NCBI GenBank assembly: GCA_012517405.1 | Contig: JAAYVB010000017.1 | Coordinates: 1 to 64,000 of the forward strand | Direction of reading: 5' to 3' | Length of the DNA stretch: 64,000 nucleotides | DNA from: Propionibacterium sp. | GTDB taxonomy: Bacteria; Actinomycetota; Actinomycetes; Propionibacteriales; Propionibacteriaceae | Shown: positions 50,139 through 59,888 of the stretch, piece after piece | Numbering within the stretch: the first letter of the stretch is position 1 | How the letters are laid out: every line of letters starts with the position of its first letter | Notes under the pieces: generated by a model | Seen by the model: only the letters and a program-made list of their open reading frames with translations | What the model was told of the DNA's origin: nothing | Databases searched by the model: none | Position numbers and translations under genes: made by a program

Positions 50139-51554
50139 ATGTCGACGGCCAGAAGCAGTTCTATCATTCGTCCGCTACCGATCTGGGCGGTTGCGCTGAT
50201 CGCGACGCTGGGCAGCCTGCTGTTCGGCTACGACACCGGTGTGATCTCCGGCGCGCTGCCGTTCATGGCTCATCCTGTCGACCAGGGCGGCCTCGGCCTG
50301 AGCGATGTCGCAGAGGGCATCATCACCGCTGCGCTGCCGATCGGTGCCGCCTTCGGTTCGGTCTTCGGCGGCAACCTATCCGACCGTTACGGACGCCGTC
50401 GCATGCTGCTGTGGCTGGCGGTCATCTTCTTCGTCGGCGCCGTCGGCGCTGCGTTGTCGCCGACCGTGCACTTCCTGGCGTTCTTCCGGGTCGTGCTGGG
50501 TCTGGCCGTGGGCGGTGCGTCCACGACCGTGCCCGTTTACCTGGCCGAGGTTTCACCGGCCGAGCGGCGCGGCTCGATCGTGGCGGTCGATCAGGTGATG
50601 ATCGTCACCGGGCAGCTGCTGGCCTACACCAACAACGCGCTCATTGCGCACCTGTACGGCGAATCGTCGTCGTGGCGGTGGATGCTGCTGCTCGCCTCGA
50701 TCCCAGCTATCGGCTTGTGGGTCGGCATGCGGTTGATGCCGGAATCGCCGCGCTGGTACGTCGCGCAGAATCGCGAGGCCGATGCTCGCCGCTCGCTGGA
50801 ACGGGTCGCCGCGGAGCATGTGGACGCTCAGATCGATGAGATCCGCTCGACGATCGACAAGAGCGACTCGCAGGAATCTCTCGGCTGGGCCGCCCTGCGC
50901 CGGCCCTGGGTGCTGCGGATCGTGGTGATCGGTATGGGTTTGTCGGTGATCCAGCAGATCACCGGCGTGAACGCGATCATGTACTACGCGCCGCGCATTC
51001 TGGAATCGACGGGCATCGGGACCAACGCCGCACTGACTGCGACCATCGCCAACGGTGTCATCAGCGTGCTGGCGGCGCTGGTCGGCCTGCTGCTGGTGCG
51101 CCGGCTGCCGCGCAAGAAGCTGCTGGCCCTGGGCCAGTCGCTGATCATCTTCTCGCTGCTCGGCATCGGCGTGATCTCCCTTGTCACCGACGGGCAGGGA
51201 GCCACCTGGCTGGTGCTGGCGCTGATGCTGGTCTTCCTCACCGGCCAGCAGGGCGCGGTCTCCCCGGTGACCTGGGTGATGATCTCGGAGGTCTTCCCGC
51301 TGCGCATTCGCGGACTGGGCGTCGGCCTGTCGGTGCTGGTGCAGTGGCTGGCCAATGCACTGATCACCTTCAGCTTCCCGGTGCTGCTCGGCCTGGTCGG
51401 TCTCGGCCCGGTCTTCATGACCTTCGCAGTGCTCAATGTGGTCGCCCTGGTGCTGGCCGCCCGGAAGCTGCCGGAGACCTCGAACCGGACCCTGGAGGAG
51501 ATCGAGCAGCTGATGGCCGCCCGCGTGGAGATGCCTGCGGCCGAGGCGTCTTGA
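50139..51554 (+). CDS. Sugar:proton symporter, MFS sugar-porter family
   Basis: A 471-residue, 12-span major facilitator of the sugar-porter family (XylE/AraE/GalP-like). Diagnostic parts are LLFGYDTGVISGALPF in span 1, GGNLSDRYGRRRML (motif A), PVYLAEVSPAERRGSIV, MPESPRWYV, QQITGVNAIMYYAP in span 7 and LPETSNRTLEEIEQL at the end. The sugar cannot be told from sequence. AGGAGGA lies eight bases before the ATG at 50139, so the longer open frame is rejected. It is divergent from the ACT-domain gene. Confidence 0.92.
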   Translation: MSTARSSSIIRPLPIWAVALIATLGSLLFGYDTGVISGALPFMAHPVDQGGLGLSDVAEGIITAALPIGAAFGSVFGGNLSDRYGRRRMLLWLAVIFFVGAVGAALSPTVHFLAFFRVVLGLAVGGASTTVPVYLAEVSPAERRGSIVAVDQVMIVTGQLLAYTNNALIAHLYGESSSWRWMLLLASIPAIGLWVGMRLMPESPRWYVAQNREADARRSLERVAAEHVDAQIDEIRSTIDKSDSQESLGWAALRRPWVLRIVVIGMGLSVIQQITGVNAIMYYAPRILESTGIGTNAALTATIANGVISVLAALVGLLLVRRLPRKKLLALGQSLIIFSLLGIGVISLVTDGQGATWLVLALMLVFLTGQQGAVSPVTWVMISEVFPLRIRGLGVGLSVLVQWLANALITFSFPVLLGLVGLGPVFMTFAVLNVVALVLAARKLPETSNRTLEEIEQLMAARVEMPAAEAS

Positions 51555-51576
51555 GCGCGACCGCGGGACGACGCTC

Positions 51577-51582
51577 TAAGAT
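51577..51582 (+). promoter_or_regulatory. Candidate -10 element for gatCAB
   Basis: TAAGAT would start a leader of about 70 bases that contains a small hairpin (CCACC-AGAC-GGTGG at 51620-51633) before the AGGAG of gatC. TTGAGC at 51551-51556 is a poor -35 because of the 20-base spacing. Confidence 0.3.
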
Positions 51583-51658
51583 GTGTCGGTAGCCGGCGAC
51601 CACCCGGGCCGCCCGGCCGCCACCAGACGGTGGTGCTGACCGAACAACAGGAGTGCTC

Positions 51659-51955
51659 GTGGCTTTGACCGCGCAGGACGTCGCGAGGCTGGCCGATCTG
51701 GCCCGCATCGAACTGACTGAGGAGGAACTGGCCCGGCTGGCTCCGCAACTGGATGTGATTCTGACCTCGGTGGCCAGTGTTGCCGAGGTCGCTGAGGCGG
51801 ACGTGCCACCGATGTCGCATGCAGTACCTCTGGTCAACGTCTTCCGGGAGGACCAGGTGCGTCCGAGTTTCCCGGCCTCTGCCATGCTGGCGGCAGCGCC
51901 GGCCGTCGAGGACGGTCAGTTCCGCGTCCCGCGCATCTTGGATCTGGAGCAGTGA
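51659..51955 (+). CDS. gatC: Asp/Glu-tRNA amidotransferase subunit C
   Basis: A 98-residue subunit that wraps around GatA and stabilises GatCAB, which converts Glu-tRNA(Gln) and/or Asp-tRNA(Asn) to the amide form. The start of the family, [22 protein letters not shown], and the C-terminal VPRIL are present. The GTG at 51659 has AGGAG six bases upstream; a GTG two codons earlier is less well spaced. The stop overlaps the gatA ATG (TGATG). Confidence 0.94.
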   Translation: MALTAQDVARLADLARIELTEEELARLAPQLDVILTSVASVAEVAEADVPPMSHAVPLVNVFREDQVRPSFPASAMLAAAPAVEDGQFRVPRILDLEQ

Positions 51956-53481
51956 TGGCGTCCACGATCACCCAGACCGCAGCCGAACTCGGCCGCCGGA
52001 TCGCCGCCGGGGAACAAAGCTCCGAAGAGATCACCCGCGAGTGTCTTGATCGCATCGAACAGGTGGACGCCGACGTTCACGCCTTCTTGGCCGTCGATGC
52101 CGAGCGCGCCCTGCAACAGGCACGCGCGGTGGACGCCAGGATCGCGGCCGGCGAGAAGCTGGGCCCCCTGGCAGGAGTGCCGATCGGGGTCAAAGACCTC
52201 TTCTGCTATCAGGGGCTGCCCACGACGGCCGGCTCGCGCATTCTGCAGGGCTGGATTCCGCCGTACAACGCCACGGTCGTCGACCGGCTGCTTGCCGCCG
52301 GCCTGGTGATCCTCGGCAAGACGAATCTGGACGAGTTCGCGATGGGTTCCTCGACCGAGACCTCCGCCTACGGTCCGACCCGCAATCCGTGGGATCTGGA
52401 GCGGATCCCGGGTGGCTCGGGCGGCGGTTCGGCGGCGTGCCTGGCGGCCTTCGAGGCTCCGCTGGCGATCGGCACCGATACCGGCGGTTCGATCCGCCAG
52501 CCGGCCTCGATCACCGGAACGGTCGGCGTCAAGCCCACCTATGGCGGCGTCTCCCGCTACGGCGTGATCGCGATGGCCTCGTCGCTCGACCAGCCCGGAC
52601 CGTGCGCTCGTACCGTGCTCGACGCGGCGCTGCTGCACGAGGTCATGGGCGGCCACGACCCGGCGGATTCCACCTCGATCAATGCGCCGCTGCCGGGCAT
52701 GGCGGCCGCGGCCCGCAAGGCCGATGTCAAGGGCCTGCGAATCGGCGTCGTCCGCGAGCTCGGTGGTGAAGGATATGCGCCTGGGGTGGAGCAGCGCTTC
52801 TCCGAGGCTGTCGACCTGCTGTCGAGTCTGGGCGCCGAGATCGTCGAGGTCAGCTGCCCGCATTTCGTGCACGCGCTGGCCGCCTACTACCTGATCATGC
52901 CCGCCGAAGTGTCCTCCAATCTGTCGCGCTACGACGGCATGCGGTACGGCCTGCGGGCCGGGGACGACGGGTCGGCGTCCACCGAACAGGTGATGCGGCT
53001 GAGCCGCGCCGCCGGATTCGGCGACGAGGCGAAGCGGCGCATCATCATCGGTACCTATGCGCTGTCGGCCGGCTACTACGACGCCTACTACGGGTCGGCG
53101 CAGAAAGTGCGCACCCTGATCGCGCGGGACTTCACGTCCGCCTTCGAGCAGTGCGACGTGCTCGTCTCACCGACGGCGCCCACCACCGCATTCAAGATCG
53201 GTGAGCGGCTCAACGACCCGGTGGCGATGTACAAGTCGGATCTGTGCACCATTCCGGCCAACCTGGGAGGCATCAGCGCGGCGAGCTTCCCGATCGGGCT
53301 GGCTCCCGGCGACGGGCTGCCGGTTGGCCTTCAGACGATGGCTCCAGCGATGGCCGACGATCGCTGCTATCTGGTGGGCGGTGCCCTGGAGGCAGCGCTG
53401 AACGACCGATGGGGCGGCCCATTGCTTTCCCGGATTCCCGACATTGGGCAGCGGGCGGCTCACCAGGAGGATGCGCGATGA
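51955..53481 (+). CDS. gatA: Asp/Glu-tRNA amidotransferase subunit A
   Basis: The glutaminase/amidase subunit that frees ammonia for transamidation. The 508-residue protein has the amidase triad: K80 in PIGVKDLF, the cis-serine S155 in PGGSGGGSA, and the nucleophile S179 in [15 protein letters not shown] lies five bases before the ATG. It overlaps gatB by ATGA. Confidence 0.97.
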   Translation: MASTITQTAAELGRRIAAGEQSSEEITRECLDRIEQVDADVHAFLAVDAERALQQARAVDARIAAGEKLGPLAGVPIGVKDLFCYQGLPTTAGSRILQGWIPPYNATVVDRLLAAGLVILGKTNLDEFAMGSSTETSAYGPTRNPWDLERIPGGSGGGSAACLAAFEAPLAIGTDTGGSIRQPASITGTVGVKPTYGGVSRYGVIAMASSLDQPGPCARTVLDAALLHEVMGGHDPADSTSINAPLPGMAAAARKADVKGLRIGVVRELGGEGYAPGVEQRFSEAVDLLSSLGAEIVEVSCPHFVHALAAYYLIMPAEVSSNLSRYDGMRYGLRAGDDGSASTEQVMRLSRAAGFGDEAKRRIIIGTYALSAGYYDAYYGSAQKVRTLIARDFTSAFEQCDVLVSPTAPTTAFKIGERLNDPVAMYKSDLCTIPANLGGISAASFPIGLAPGDGLPVGLQTMAPAMADDRCYLVGGALEAALNDRWGGPLLSRIPDIGQRAAHQEDAR

Positions 53482-54980
53482 GTGTGTACGCCAGCGATGA
53501 GCTGATGGACTACGACCAGGCGCTGGAGCGCTTCGATGTGGTGCTCGGCCTCGAAGTGCACGTCGAACTCAGCACCGCGTCCAAGATGTGGTGCGGCTGC
53601 ACGACCGAGTTCGGCGGCGAGCCGAACACCCACACCTGTCCGGTCTGCCTGGGGCTGCCCGGCTCGCTGCCGGTGGTCAACAAGAAGGCGATCGAATCGG
53701 CGATCCGGATCGGGCTCAGCCTGGGCTGCGATATCGCCGGCTGGAGCCGGTTCGCCCGCAAGAACTACTTCTATCCCGACATGCCCAAGGACTACCAGGT
53801 CTCCCAGTACGACGAGCCGCTGTGCGTCGACGGCGAGGTCACCGTCGAGGTCGACGGCCAGGAGTACGTGATCCCGATCGAGCGGGTGCACATGGAAGAG
53901 GACGCCGGCAAGAACACCCACGTCGGTGGCGCGGGACGTATCCAGGGCGCCGGTCACTCGCTGGTCGACTACAACCGCGCCGGGGTCCCGCTGATGGAGA
54001 TCGTCACCCGGCCGGTCCTCGGCACCGGGACGAAGGGTCCCGAAGTGGCGCGGGCGTACATGGAGTACCTACGCGAGATGATGCGCGCGCTGGGGGTTTC
54101 GGAAGCGAAGATGGAACGCGGCAATATGCGCTGCGACGCCAACATCTCGCTCATGCCGAAGGGCTCGACCCGGCTGGGCACCCGCACCGAGACGAAGAAC
54201 GTGAACTCGCTGAAGTCGGTCGAGGGCGCGCTGCGCTACGAGATCTGCCGGCAGGCCGCGGTGCTGGCGGCCGGTGGCCGCGTGCACCAGGAAACCCGGA
54301 TGTGGAATGAGGGTGGCTACACCACCGCCGGACGCTCGAAGGAACAGGCGGAGGACTACCGGTATTTCCCGGAGCCCGATCTGGTCCCGGTGGCGCCCAG
54401 CCGTCAATGGGTGGAAGAATTGCGCGCCACCCTGCCCGAGCCGCCGGCCCAGCGCCGGGCCCGGCTGCAGGCCGAATGGGGCTTCACCGACCTCGAGATG
54501 CGCGATATCAACGGCGTCGAAGGCGCGCTGGACCTCATCGGGGCCACCGTCGAAGCGGGTGCTCCGGCAGCGGCAGCCCGCAAGTGGTGGGTCAGCGAGC
54601 TGGCTCGCCGCGCGAACGAGGCGGGGGTGGCGCTGGACGAGATGGGTATGGCGCCCACCCAGGTCGCCGCGTTGCAGGTGCTGGTGGACGACGGCACCCT
54701 GACCGACAAGCTGGCCCGCCAGGTGATCGACGGTGTGCTGGCCGGTGAGGGCGAGCCGGCCGAGGTGGTGGCTGCCCGCGGGCTGGCCGTGGTGAGCGAT
54801 GACGGGGCACTGTCCGCTGCGGTCGATGCCGCGATTGCGGCCAATCCCGCCGTGGCACAGAAGATCCGCGACGGCAAGGTGCAGGCCGCCGGCGCGCTGA
54901 TCGGCGCGGTCATGAAGGCCATGAGGGGCCAGGCGGATGCGGCGCGTGTCCGCGAACTGATTCTCGACAAGCTCGGCTGA
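53478..54980 (+). CDS. gatB: Asp/Glu-tRNA amidotransferase subunit B
   Basis: The kinase/transamidase subunit that activates the misacylated residue and binds tRNA. The 500-residue protein has [31 protein letters not shown] with zinc-binding cysteines, [21 protein letters not shown]-like [10 protein letters not shown] and a C-terminal helical YqeY-like tail (about 350-500) that grips the tRNA. Overlap with gatA ensures equal synthesis. Confidence 0.97.
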   Translation: MSVYASDELMDYDQALERFDVVLGLEVHVELSTASKMWCGCTTEFGGEPNTHTCPVCLGLPGSLPVVNKKAIESAIRIGLSLGCDIAGWSRFARKNYFYPDMPKDYQVSQYDEPLCVDGEVTVEVDGQEYVIPIERVHMEEDAGKNTHVGGAGRIQGAGHSLVDYNRAGVPLMEIVTRPVLGTGTKGPEVARAYMEYLREMMRALGVSEAKMERGNMRCDANISLMPKGSTRLGTRTETKNVNSLKSVEGALRYEICRQAAVLAAGGRVHQETRMWNEGGYTTAGRSKEQAEDYRYFPEPDLVPVAPSRQWVEELRATLPEPPAQRRARLQAEWGFTDLEMRDINGVEGALDLIGATVEAGAPAAAARKWWVSELARRANEAGVALDEMGMAPTQVAALQVLVDDGTLTDKLARQVIDGVLAGEGEPAEVVAARGLAVVSDDGALSAAVDAAIAANPAVAQKIRDGKVQAAGALIGAVMKAMRGQADAARVRELILDKLG

Positions 54981-55008
54981 TCCCGGGCCGTCCGGCAGCG
55001 CAACGAGG

Positions 55009-56073
55009 ATGGATGTCCGGCGAGTGCTCGAGCAGCGGTTGGCCACCCAGCATCTGACGGGAGCGGCCAGCACCGTTGCGGGTTACGTGAGCGAGGCCCT
55101 GGCCGTGCAGTCCCAGGATCCGGGGACTGCTCGCTGGTCGATCGGCATGCGCACCGGGCTGGACGATGCAGGGGTCCGGGCGTCGATCGACGCCGGGGTG
55201 ATCGTCCGGGCCCATGTGCTGCGTCCGACCTGGCATTACGTCCATCGCGACGACCTGCGCTGGTTGCAGCGGCTGACCGGCGAGAAGGTGGCGTCCTCGA
55301 TGCCGGCCAGGCATCGACAGCTCGGCGTGGACCACGATCTGGTGGATCGCGGGTTCGAGGTTCTGCAGCGCGAGCTCGCGGGCCGCAATCACCTTACCCG
55401 CAAGCAGCTGGCACCGCTGTTGCCGGCCACCGGGGCTCCGCACGGGCAGGTGGTGGGCCATCTGCTGATGCTGGCCGAACTGCGCGGGCTGATCTGTTCC
55501 GGGCCGCTGGTCGGTACCGAGCACAGCTACGCCCTGGTGGACGAGGTCCTCGAGCCTGATCGGGCGCAATTCGACGCGCAGGATGCCACCCGCGAGCTCG
55601 TCCGGCGATTCTTCACCTGGCATGGTCCGGCGAGCGTTCGTGATCTGGCGCGCTGGTGCACGCTGACGCTCGGCCAGATCCGCGCGGTGATCGGTGACCT
55701 CGGATTGACCTCGATCAGCGTCGATGAGACCGAGCTGTGGTACGCGCCCGAGCGGGCCGCTGACGGTGTCGGGTGGGACGACGGCAGCGGCAGGGCATTT
55801 CTGCTGCCCACCTTCGACGAGGTCTTCCTGAGCTACCTCAAGCCGAACTTCCCGCGCAGTCCCGGGCACCCGGCTGGGGACGCCCGAGTGCAGTTCAGCG
55901 AGGCCGGGGGAGGCCTGGTGGTGATCGATGCCACCGATGCCGGCACCTGGAAGAGGAGCCTGACCAAGGCAAGAGCGAGCGTCCGGCTGAACATCGATGG
56001 CGACCTGGACCCCGAGGCCTACCGGCTGGTGGCCGATGAGACAGACCGTCTGACGGCATTCACCGGCAGCTGA
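55009..56073 (+). CDS. Winged-helix DNA-binding protein of the HTH_42 / AlkZ-like family
   Basis: A 354-residue protein of the HTH_42 superfamily, which includes the interstrand-crosslink DNA glycosylases AlkZ and YcaQ. It has the catalytic-type Q-x-Q motif at Q34 and Q36 (LAVQSQDPG), RPTWHYVHRDDLRWL after it, several winged-helix repeats, and a C-terminal beta-rich part with LLPTFDEVFLSY. AlkZ-type enzymes remove alkylated or cross-linked bases, often as self-resistance. Whether this protein is an active glycosylase is untested; many relatives are annotated only as DNA-binding. It lies 28 bases after gatB on the same strand. Confidence 0.7.
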   Translation: MDVRRVLEQRLATQHLTGAASTVAGYVSEALAVQSQDPGTARWSIGMRTGLDDAGVRASIDAGVIVRAHVLRPTWHYVHRDDLRWLQRLTGEKVASSMPARHRQLGVDHDLVDRGFEVLQRELAGRNHLTRKQLAPLLPATGAPHGQVVGHLLMLAELRGLICSGPLVGTEHSYALVDEVLEPDRAQFDAQDATRELVRRFFTWHGPASVRDLARWCTLTLGQIRAVIGDLGLTSISVDETELWYAPERAADGVGWDDGSGRAFLLPTFDEVFLSYLKPNFPRSPGHPAGDARVQFSEAGGGLVVIDATDAGTWKRSLTKARASVRLNIDGDLDPEAYRLVADETDRLTAFTGS

Positions 56074-56093
56074 GGTCGCTCGGTCCGGGCCGA

Positions 56094-57467
56094 TCAGGCG
56101 AAGCCGAAGACCGGGGGAACGACCAGCACGACGAATCCCGCCCAGATCAGGTAGGCGGGCAGGAAGCGGGTCTGCCAGCCGCACAGCTGGGCGAACGGAC
56201 GCCGGCCGGCACAAAAACCGCCGCCGAGCACGGCCGACCAGGCCAACTGGACCAGCAACAAGACGTTGAGTCCGAGCGCCACCACCTTGTTGGGGCTGGC
56301 CCCGAACTCCGCGATGCGGCTCGCCATCGCGGTCATGGCCACCGCGTCAACCGCAAGCGCCGCGACGAGCACTGCGACCAGCAGGCCGTCGAAGAACTGC
56401 GGTGGTGCCAACGGGTCGCGGGCCGAGATGGAGTAGAGCAGCAGGCACAGCACGAGCAGCAGGATCGCGTCCATCACGATGAGCAGTGTCCGGTCGGCTT
56501 CGACGAGGCTACCGGCACGGATCAGCGCAACCAGGCAGGCCACCAGCATCATGAGGGTGAGCGGCGTGAAGACCTTGGTCAGTACCGGCGCGATATTCTC
56601 CACGACGTTCTGTTTGGCTTCGACCAGCCAGACCGCGACGACCAGCGCGCCGGGGACCGCCAAGGGCAGCAGCCAGTCCGCCATGACGGACTCGATGACC
56701 CCGGACGGCACCTCGGCCAGTCCGAACACCGTCGCCAGCAAGCCCAGCAGCACTCCACCGCCGAGCGCCAGCAGGGTGAAGTAGATCGCGAGTTCACCGG
56801 TGAAGCGGACGAAGTCCATCCGGCGATCCTGCGATCGCCATCGGCCCCCGACATAGACCAGGCCGACCGCACCCCACGCGATGACCGGCGTGTGCAAGGC
56901 GGCGATGATCATCGTCGATCCGCCGGCATCGAAGGGGTAGACATTGATTGCGATGGCCGGCACGACGAAGATCGCCGCGGTGACCGCGATCGCGGGCCCC
57001 GACAAGCGGCGCTTCCAGCCGAGGTAGCCGGCCACGAACGGCAGGACGATCAGCGCTGCATTGAGGGCGAAGGATGTCGCGCTGAGCAGCTGAAGGCCGG
57101 CCTTCGTCGCCAGGCCGGCCGCCATGGCCACGACCAACATGACGGCCAGTTCGCGGCTGGTGCGGGTGCTCCCGGCAGGGGAGGAGGAGACCAGCACGAG
57201 TTGCTTCCAGAGCCGATCGGAGTGTTCCCGGGCGAACTCCTGCGAGACCGCGTCCAGGCTGCCCATGCGCTTGACCGCGACCAGGAACGACTCCTCGTCG
57301 TCCAGGCCGGCAGCGCTCAACTCATCGATTCGTTCGCGTAGGTGATCTTCCATCTCGTCGACGTCGGCCGCCGAGATAGCTTCGCGGCGCTGTACGTAGC
57401 GGCGCCACTGCGCGATCTGGGCCTCGAGGCCTTCATGCGGGTCGGGCTGAAGCTCGTCGACGGTCAT
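56094..57467 (-). CDS. Membrane protein with N-terminal permease-prefix (HAAS) domain, PadR partner
   Basis: A 457-residue protein. Residues about 15-85 (LEAQIAQWRRYVQRREAISAADVDEMEDHLRERIDEL ... FLVAVKRMGSLDAVSQEFAREH) form the helical HAAS/permease-prefix domain that is typically encoded next to PadR regulators. The rest has about ten membrane spans with no transport motif I recognise. Its ATG overlaps the stop of the padR gene by four bases, so it is likely the regulated partner. Role unknown; related units respond to envelope stress or antimicrobials in Firmicutes and Actinobacteria. Confidence 0.75.
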   Translation of the reverse strand: MTVDELQPDPHEGLEAQIAQWRRYVQRREAISAADVDEMEDHLRERIDELSAAGLDDEESFLVAVKRMGSLDAVSQEFAREHSDRLWKQLVLVSSSPAGSTRTSRELAVMLVVAMAAGLATKAGLQLLSATSFALNAALIVLPFVAGYLGWKRRLSGPAIAVTAAIFVVPAIAINVYPFDAGGSTMIIAALHTPVIAWGAVGLVYVGGRWRSQDRRMDFVRFTGELAIYFTLLALGGGVLLGLLATVFGLAEVPSGVIESVMADWLLPLAVPGALVVAVWLVEAKQNVVENIAPVLTKVFTPLTLMMLVACLVALIRAGSLVEADRTLLIVMDAILLLVLCLLLYSISARDPLAPPQFFDGLLVAVLVAALAVDAVAMTAMASRIAEFGASPNKVVALGLNVLLLVQLAWSAVLGGGFCAGRRPFAQLCGWQTRFLPAYLIWAGFVVLVVPPVFGFA

Positions 57468-57826
57468 GCCCACTCCTCGATGATGCGGTCCGGCTGCTGG
57501 GTGCTGCGCCAGACCTGTGCCAAAGCGTCTGCGACAACGGTCCACTGCTCCTGGCGTTCGACGAGTGCGGCTCGTCCGGCGGATGTGATGGCGTAATGCT
57601 TGCGTTTGCGTCCGATATCGGAAGTGCCCCACGACGACTCGACTAGGCCGAGGCGCTCGAGCCGGTGCAGCAGGGGATAGAGCATGCCGTCGGTCCAGTG
57701 CATCTGACCTCCGGACAGTTCATTGACCCGTTTGAGGATCGCGTAGCCGTATGATTCGCCGTCGGCGAGTATTCCCAGGACGAGCGGCGTCGCCGAGGCG
57801 GCCACCAGGTCCTTGTCGATATGCAT
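57464..57826 (-). CDS. PadR-family transcriptional regulator
   Basis: A 120-residue regulator with the PadR winged helix: LVLGILADGESYGYAILKRVNEL, then MLYPLLHRLERLGLVESSW and GRKRKHYAITSAGR in the wing, and a short C-terminal dimer helix. PadR proteins repress their own gene and an adjacent membrane protein until a ligand is bound; the downstream overlapping gene fits. A candidate operator is the inverted repeat CATAG (57824-57828) / CTATG (57849-57853) around its start region. It is divergent from hisI across 107 bases. Confidence 0.85.
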   Translation of the reverse strand: MHIDKDLVAASATPLVLGILADGESYGYAILKRVNELSGGQMHWTDGMLYPLLHRLERLGLVESSWGTSDIGRKRKHYAITSAGRAALVERQEQWTVVADALAQVWRSTQQPDRIIEEWA

Positions 57827-57920
57827 AGCGCCCCTATCCCTAGGTCCTCTATGTATGGCACTCTACTCCATCTGAATGACCACGAAGACAGCGCCGTTGG
57901 GCAGCCGCCGGCGAATGCGG

Positions 57921-57926
57921 AACAAT
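57921..57926 (+). promoter_or_regulatory. -10-like hexamer directly before hisI (leaderless start)
   Basis: AACAAT lies seven bases before the ATG at 57934 with no Shine-Dalgarno sequence. If correct, the his/trp operon has no leader and cannot be controlled by transcription attenuation at this promoter. Confidence 0.33.
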
Positions 57927-57933
57927 AGGCCAT

Positions 57934-58329
57934 ATGTCCGAGTCGATTCCTCCGCTTTCGCCTGATATTGCTGCCAGGCTCACCCGCAACGCTCAGGGCC
58001 TCGTGCCGGCGATAGTGCAGGACGCCACCAGCGGACGGGTGCTGATGATGGCCTGGATGAACGACGATTCGCTCGCGCTCACTCTGGACACCCGCCAGGC
58101 CACCTACTGGTCGCGCAGCCGCAGCGAGCTGTGGCGCAAGGGTGCTACCAGCGGCCACACCCAACGGGTGCGCGAGGTATCCATCGACTGCGACGGTGAC
58201 ACCCTGCTGCTGGTCGTCGACCAGACCGGCCCCGCCTGTCACACCGGGGCGGAAAGCTGCTTCGACGCGGGCGGCGTGCTGCGCGCCGACGACCCGGACG
58301 AAGCCCGCTCCACCGAGGACGATGCGTAA
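57934..58329 (+). CDS. hisI: Phosphoribosyl-AMP cyclohydrolase
   Basis: HisI opens the purine ring of phosphoribosyl-AMP in histidine synthesis. The 131-residue protein has [36 protein letters not shown], and the metal ligands in DCDGDTLL and [10 protein letters not shown]. It is the stand-alone cyclohydrolase without HisE. Its stop overlaps the trpE ATG (TAATG), starting a tightly packed hisI-trpE-trpC-trpB-trpA-lgt operon, the order common in Actinobacteria. Confidence 0.95.
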   Translation: MSESIPPLSPDIAARLTRNAQGLVPAIVQDATSGRVLMMAWMNDDSLALTLDTRQATYWSRSRSELWRKGATSGHTQRVREVSIDCDGDTLLLVVDQTGPACHTGAESCFDAGGVLRADDPDEARSTEDDA

Positions 58330-59888
58330 TGATCGACGAGGCACAGATCCATCCCAGCCTTGATGAGTTCGTGGCTGCTGCCGACCGCCGGGTCATCAGC
58401 GTCTACGTCCGGCTGTTCGCCGACGACATCACTCCGGTCGGCGCCTTCCAGCAGTTGTGCGATCATCGGCCGGGCACCTTCTTGTTCGAGTCCGCGGAGC
58501 AGGGCACCTGGTCGCGCTGGTCATTCATCGGCGTGAACAATGTCGCCACCCTGATCGGAGACCGCGGCGAGTCGACCTGGACGCTGAACCGCCCGATCGC
58601 CGGGCTGCCGCAAACCGGACGCCCGCTGGACGTGCTGGACCAGACCCTGCGTCTGCTGCACACTCCGCGCGATCCCGAGTTGCCGCCGTTCACCTCGGGA
58701 ATGGTCGGCTATCTCGCCTACGACCTCATTCGTGAACGAGAGCGCATCCCCGACAGCAATCCCGATGACATCGGGGTGCCGGAGATGGTCATGATGGCCG
58801 CCGGCGATCTGGCGGTCCTCGATCATCACACCGGTGAGATCTGGCTGATCGCCAACGCCATCAATTTTGATGCGTCCTCACAGCGGGCCGCGCTGGCCTG
58901 GCACGACGCCGTTGCTCGCATCCAGCAGATGGCCGCCCGGCTCGCCGAACCGCACCGCAGCATGGTCGCCGTCCGCACCGACGCAGCGCCCGCCGTGGTC
59001 CGACGCCAACGCAGCCACGAAGAGTTCGTCGAGATGGTCGAGACGGCGAAGGAGCACATCCGGGCCGGCGACATCTTCCAGGTGGTACCCAGCCAGCGTT
59101 TCGAGATCGACACGGACGCCGATGCCCTGTCCATCTACCGAGAACTGCGGCAGGCCAATCCCAGTCCCTATCTGTACCTGCTGCAACTCGAGCGCGACGG
59201 CAAGCAGTTCGCACTGGTGGGTTCCAGCCCCGAGGCACTGGTTACCGTCAAGTCCGGCCTGGCCACCACGCGTCCGATCGCGGGCACCCGGCCCCGGGGT
59301 GCCGACCCGGCGGCGGATCTGGGGCTGGAACGCGAGCTGCTGGCCGACGAGAAGGAACGCGCCGAACACCTGATGCTGGTGGATCTGGGCCGCAACGATC
59401 TGGGCAGGGTCTGCGAACCGGGCACCGTCGAGGTCACCGAGTTCATGCAGGTGCACCGCTACAGCCATGTCATGCACCTCGAAGCCAGCGTCAGCGGACG
59501 CATCAAGCCCGGCCACAGCGCCCTGGACGTCACCATGTCCTGTTTTCCGGCGGGCACCTTGTCGGGTGCCCCCAAGGTGCGCGCGATGCAGATCATCGAC
59601 GAACTGGAGACCACCCGCCGCGGACCCTACGGGGGAGTGGTCGGCTACTTCGATTTCGCCGGGGATTCGGATGCTGCGATTGCGATCCGCACCGCTGTGA
59701 TCAGCGACGGGGTTGCCTATGTGCAAGCCGGCGCGGGGATCGTGGCGGACTCGGTGCCCGACAGCGAGGACCGCGAGACCCAGAACAAGGCAGCCGCCGT
59801 GCTCGGTGCGGTCTCGCGCGCGGGCAGACACGAGACCCTGTCGGTGAATGCGGGTAGCGTCGATGACCGGGAACAGGAGGATGCATGA
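58329..59888 (+). CDS. trpE: Anthranilate synthase component I
   Basis: TrpE makes anthranilate from chorismate using ammonia from TrpG. The 519-residue protein has an N-terminal half with the feedback-site-like LFESAEQG, the catalytic PSPYLYLLQLE, the GTRPRG turn, LLADEKERAEHLMLVDLGRNDLGR and PAGTLSGAPKVRAMQIIDELE. No trpG or trpD is in the operon, so these partners must be encoded elsewhere. Overlaps trpC by ATGA. Confidence 0.96.
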   Translation: MIDEAQIHPSLDEFVAAADRRVISVYVRLFADDITPVGAFQQLCDHRPGTFLFESAEQGTWSRWSFIGVNNVATLIGDRGESTWTLNRPIAGLPQTGRPLDVLDQTLRLLHTPRDPELPPFTSGMVGYLAYDLIRERERIPDSNPDDIGVPEMVMMAAGDLAVLDHHTGEIWLIANAINFDASSQRAALAWHDAVARIQQMAARLAEPHRSMVAVRTDAAPAVVRRQRSHEEFVEMVETAKEHIRAGDIFQVVPSQRFEIDTDADALSIYRELRQANPSPYLYLLQLERDGKQFALVGSSPEALVTVKSGLATTRPIAGTRPRGADPAADLGLERELLADEKERAEHLMLVDLGRNDLGRVCEPGTVEVTEFMQVHRYSHVMHLEASVSGRIKPGHSALDVTMSCFPAGTLSGAPKVRAMQIIDELETTRRGPYGGVVGYFDFAGDSDAAIAIRTAVISDGVAYVQAGAGIVADSVPDSEDRETQNKAAAVLGAVSRAGRHETLSVNAGSVDDREQEDA

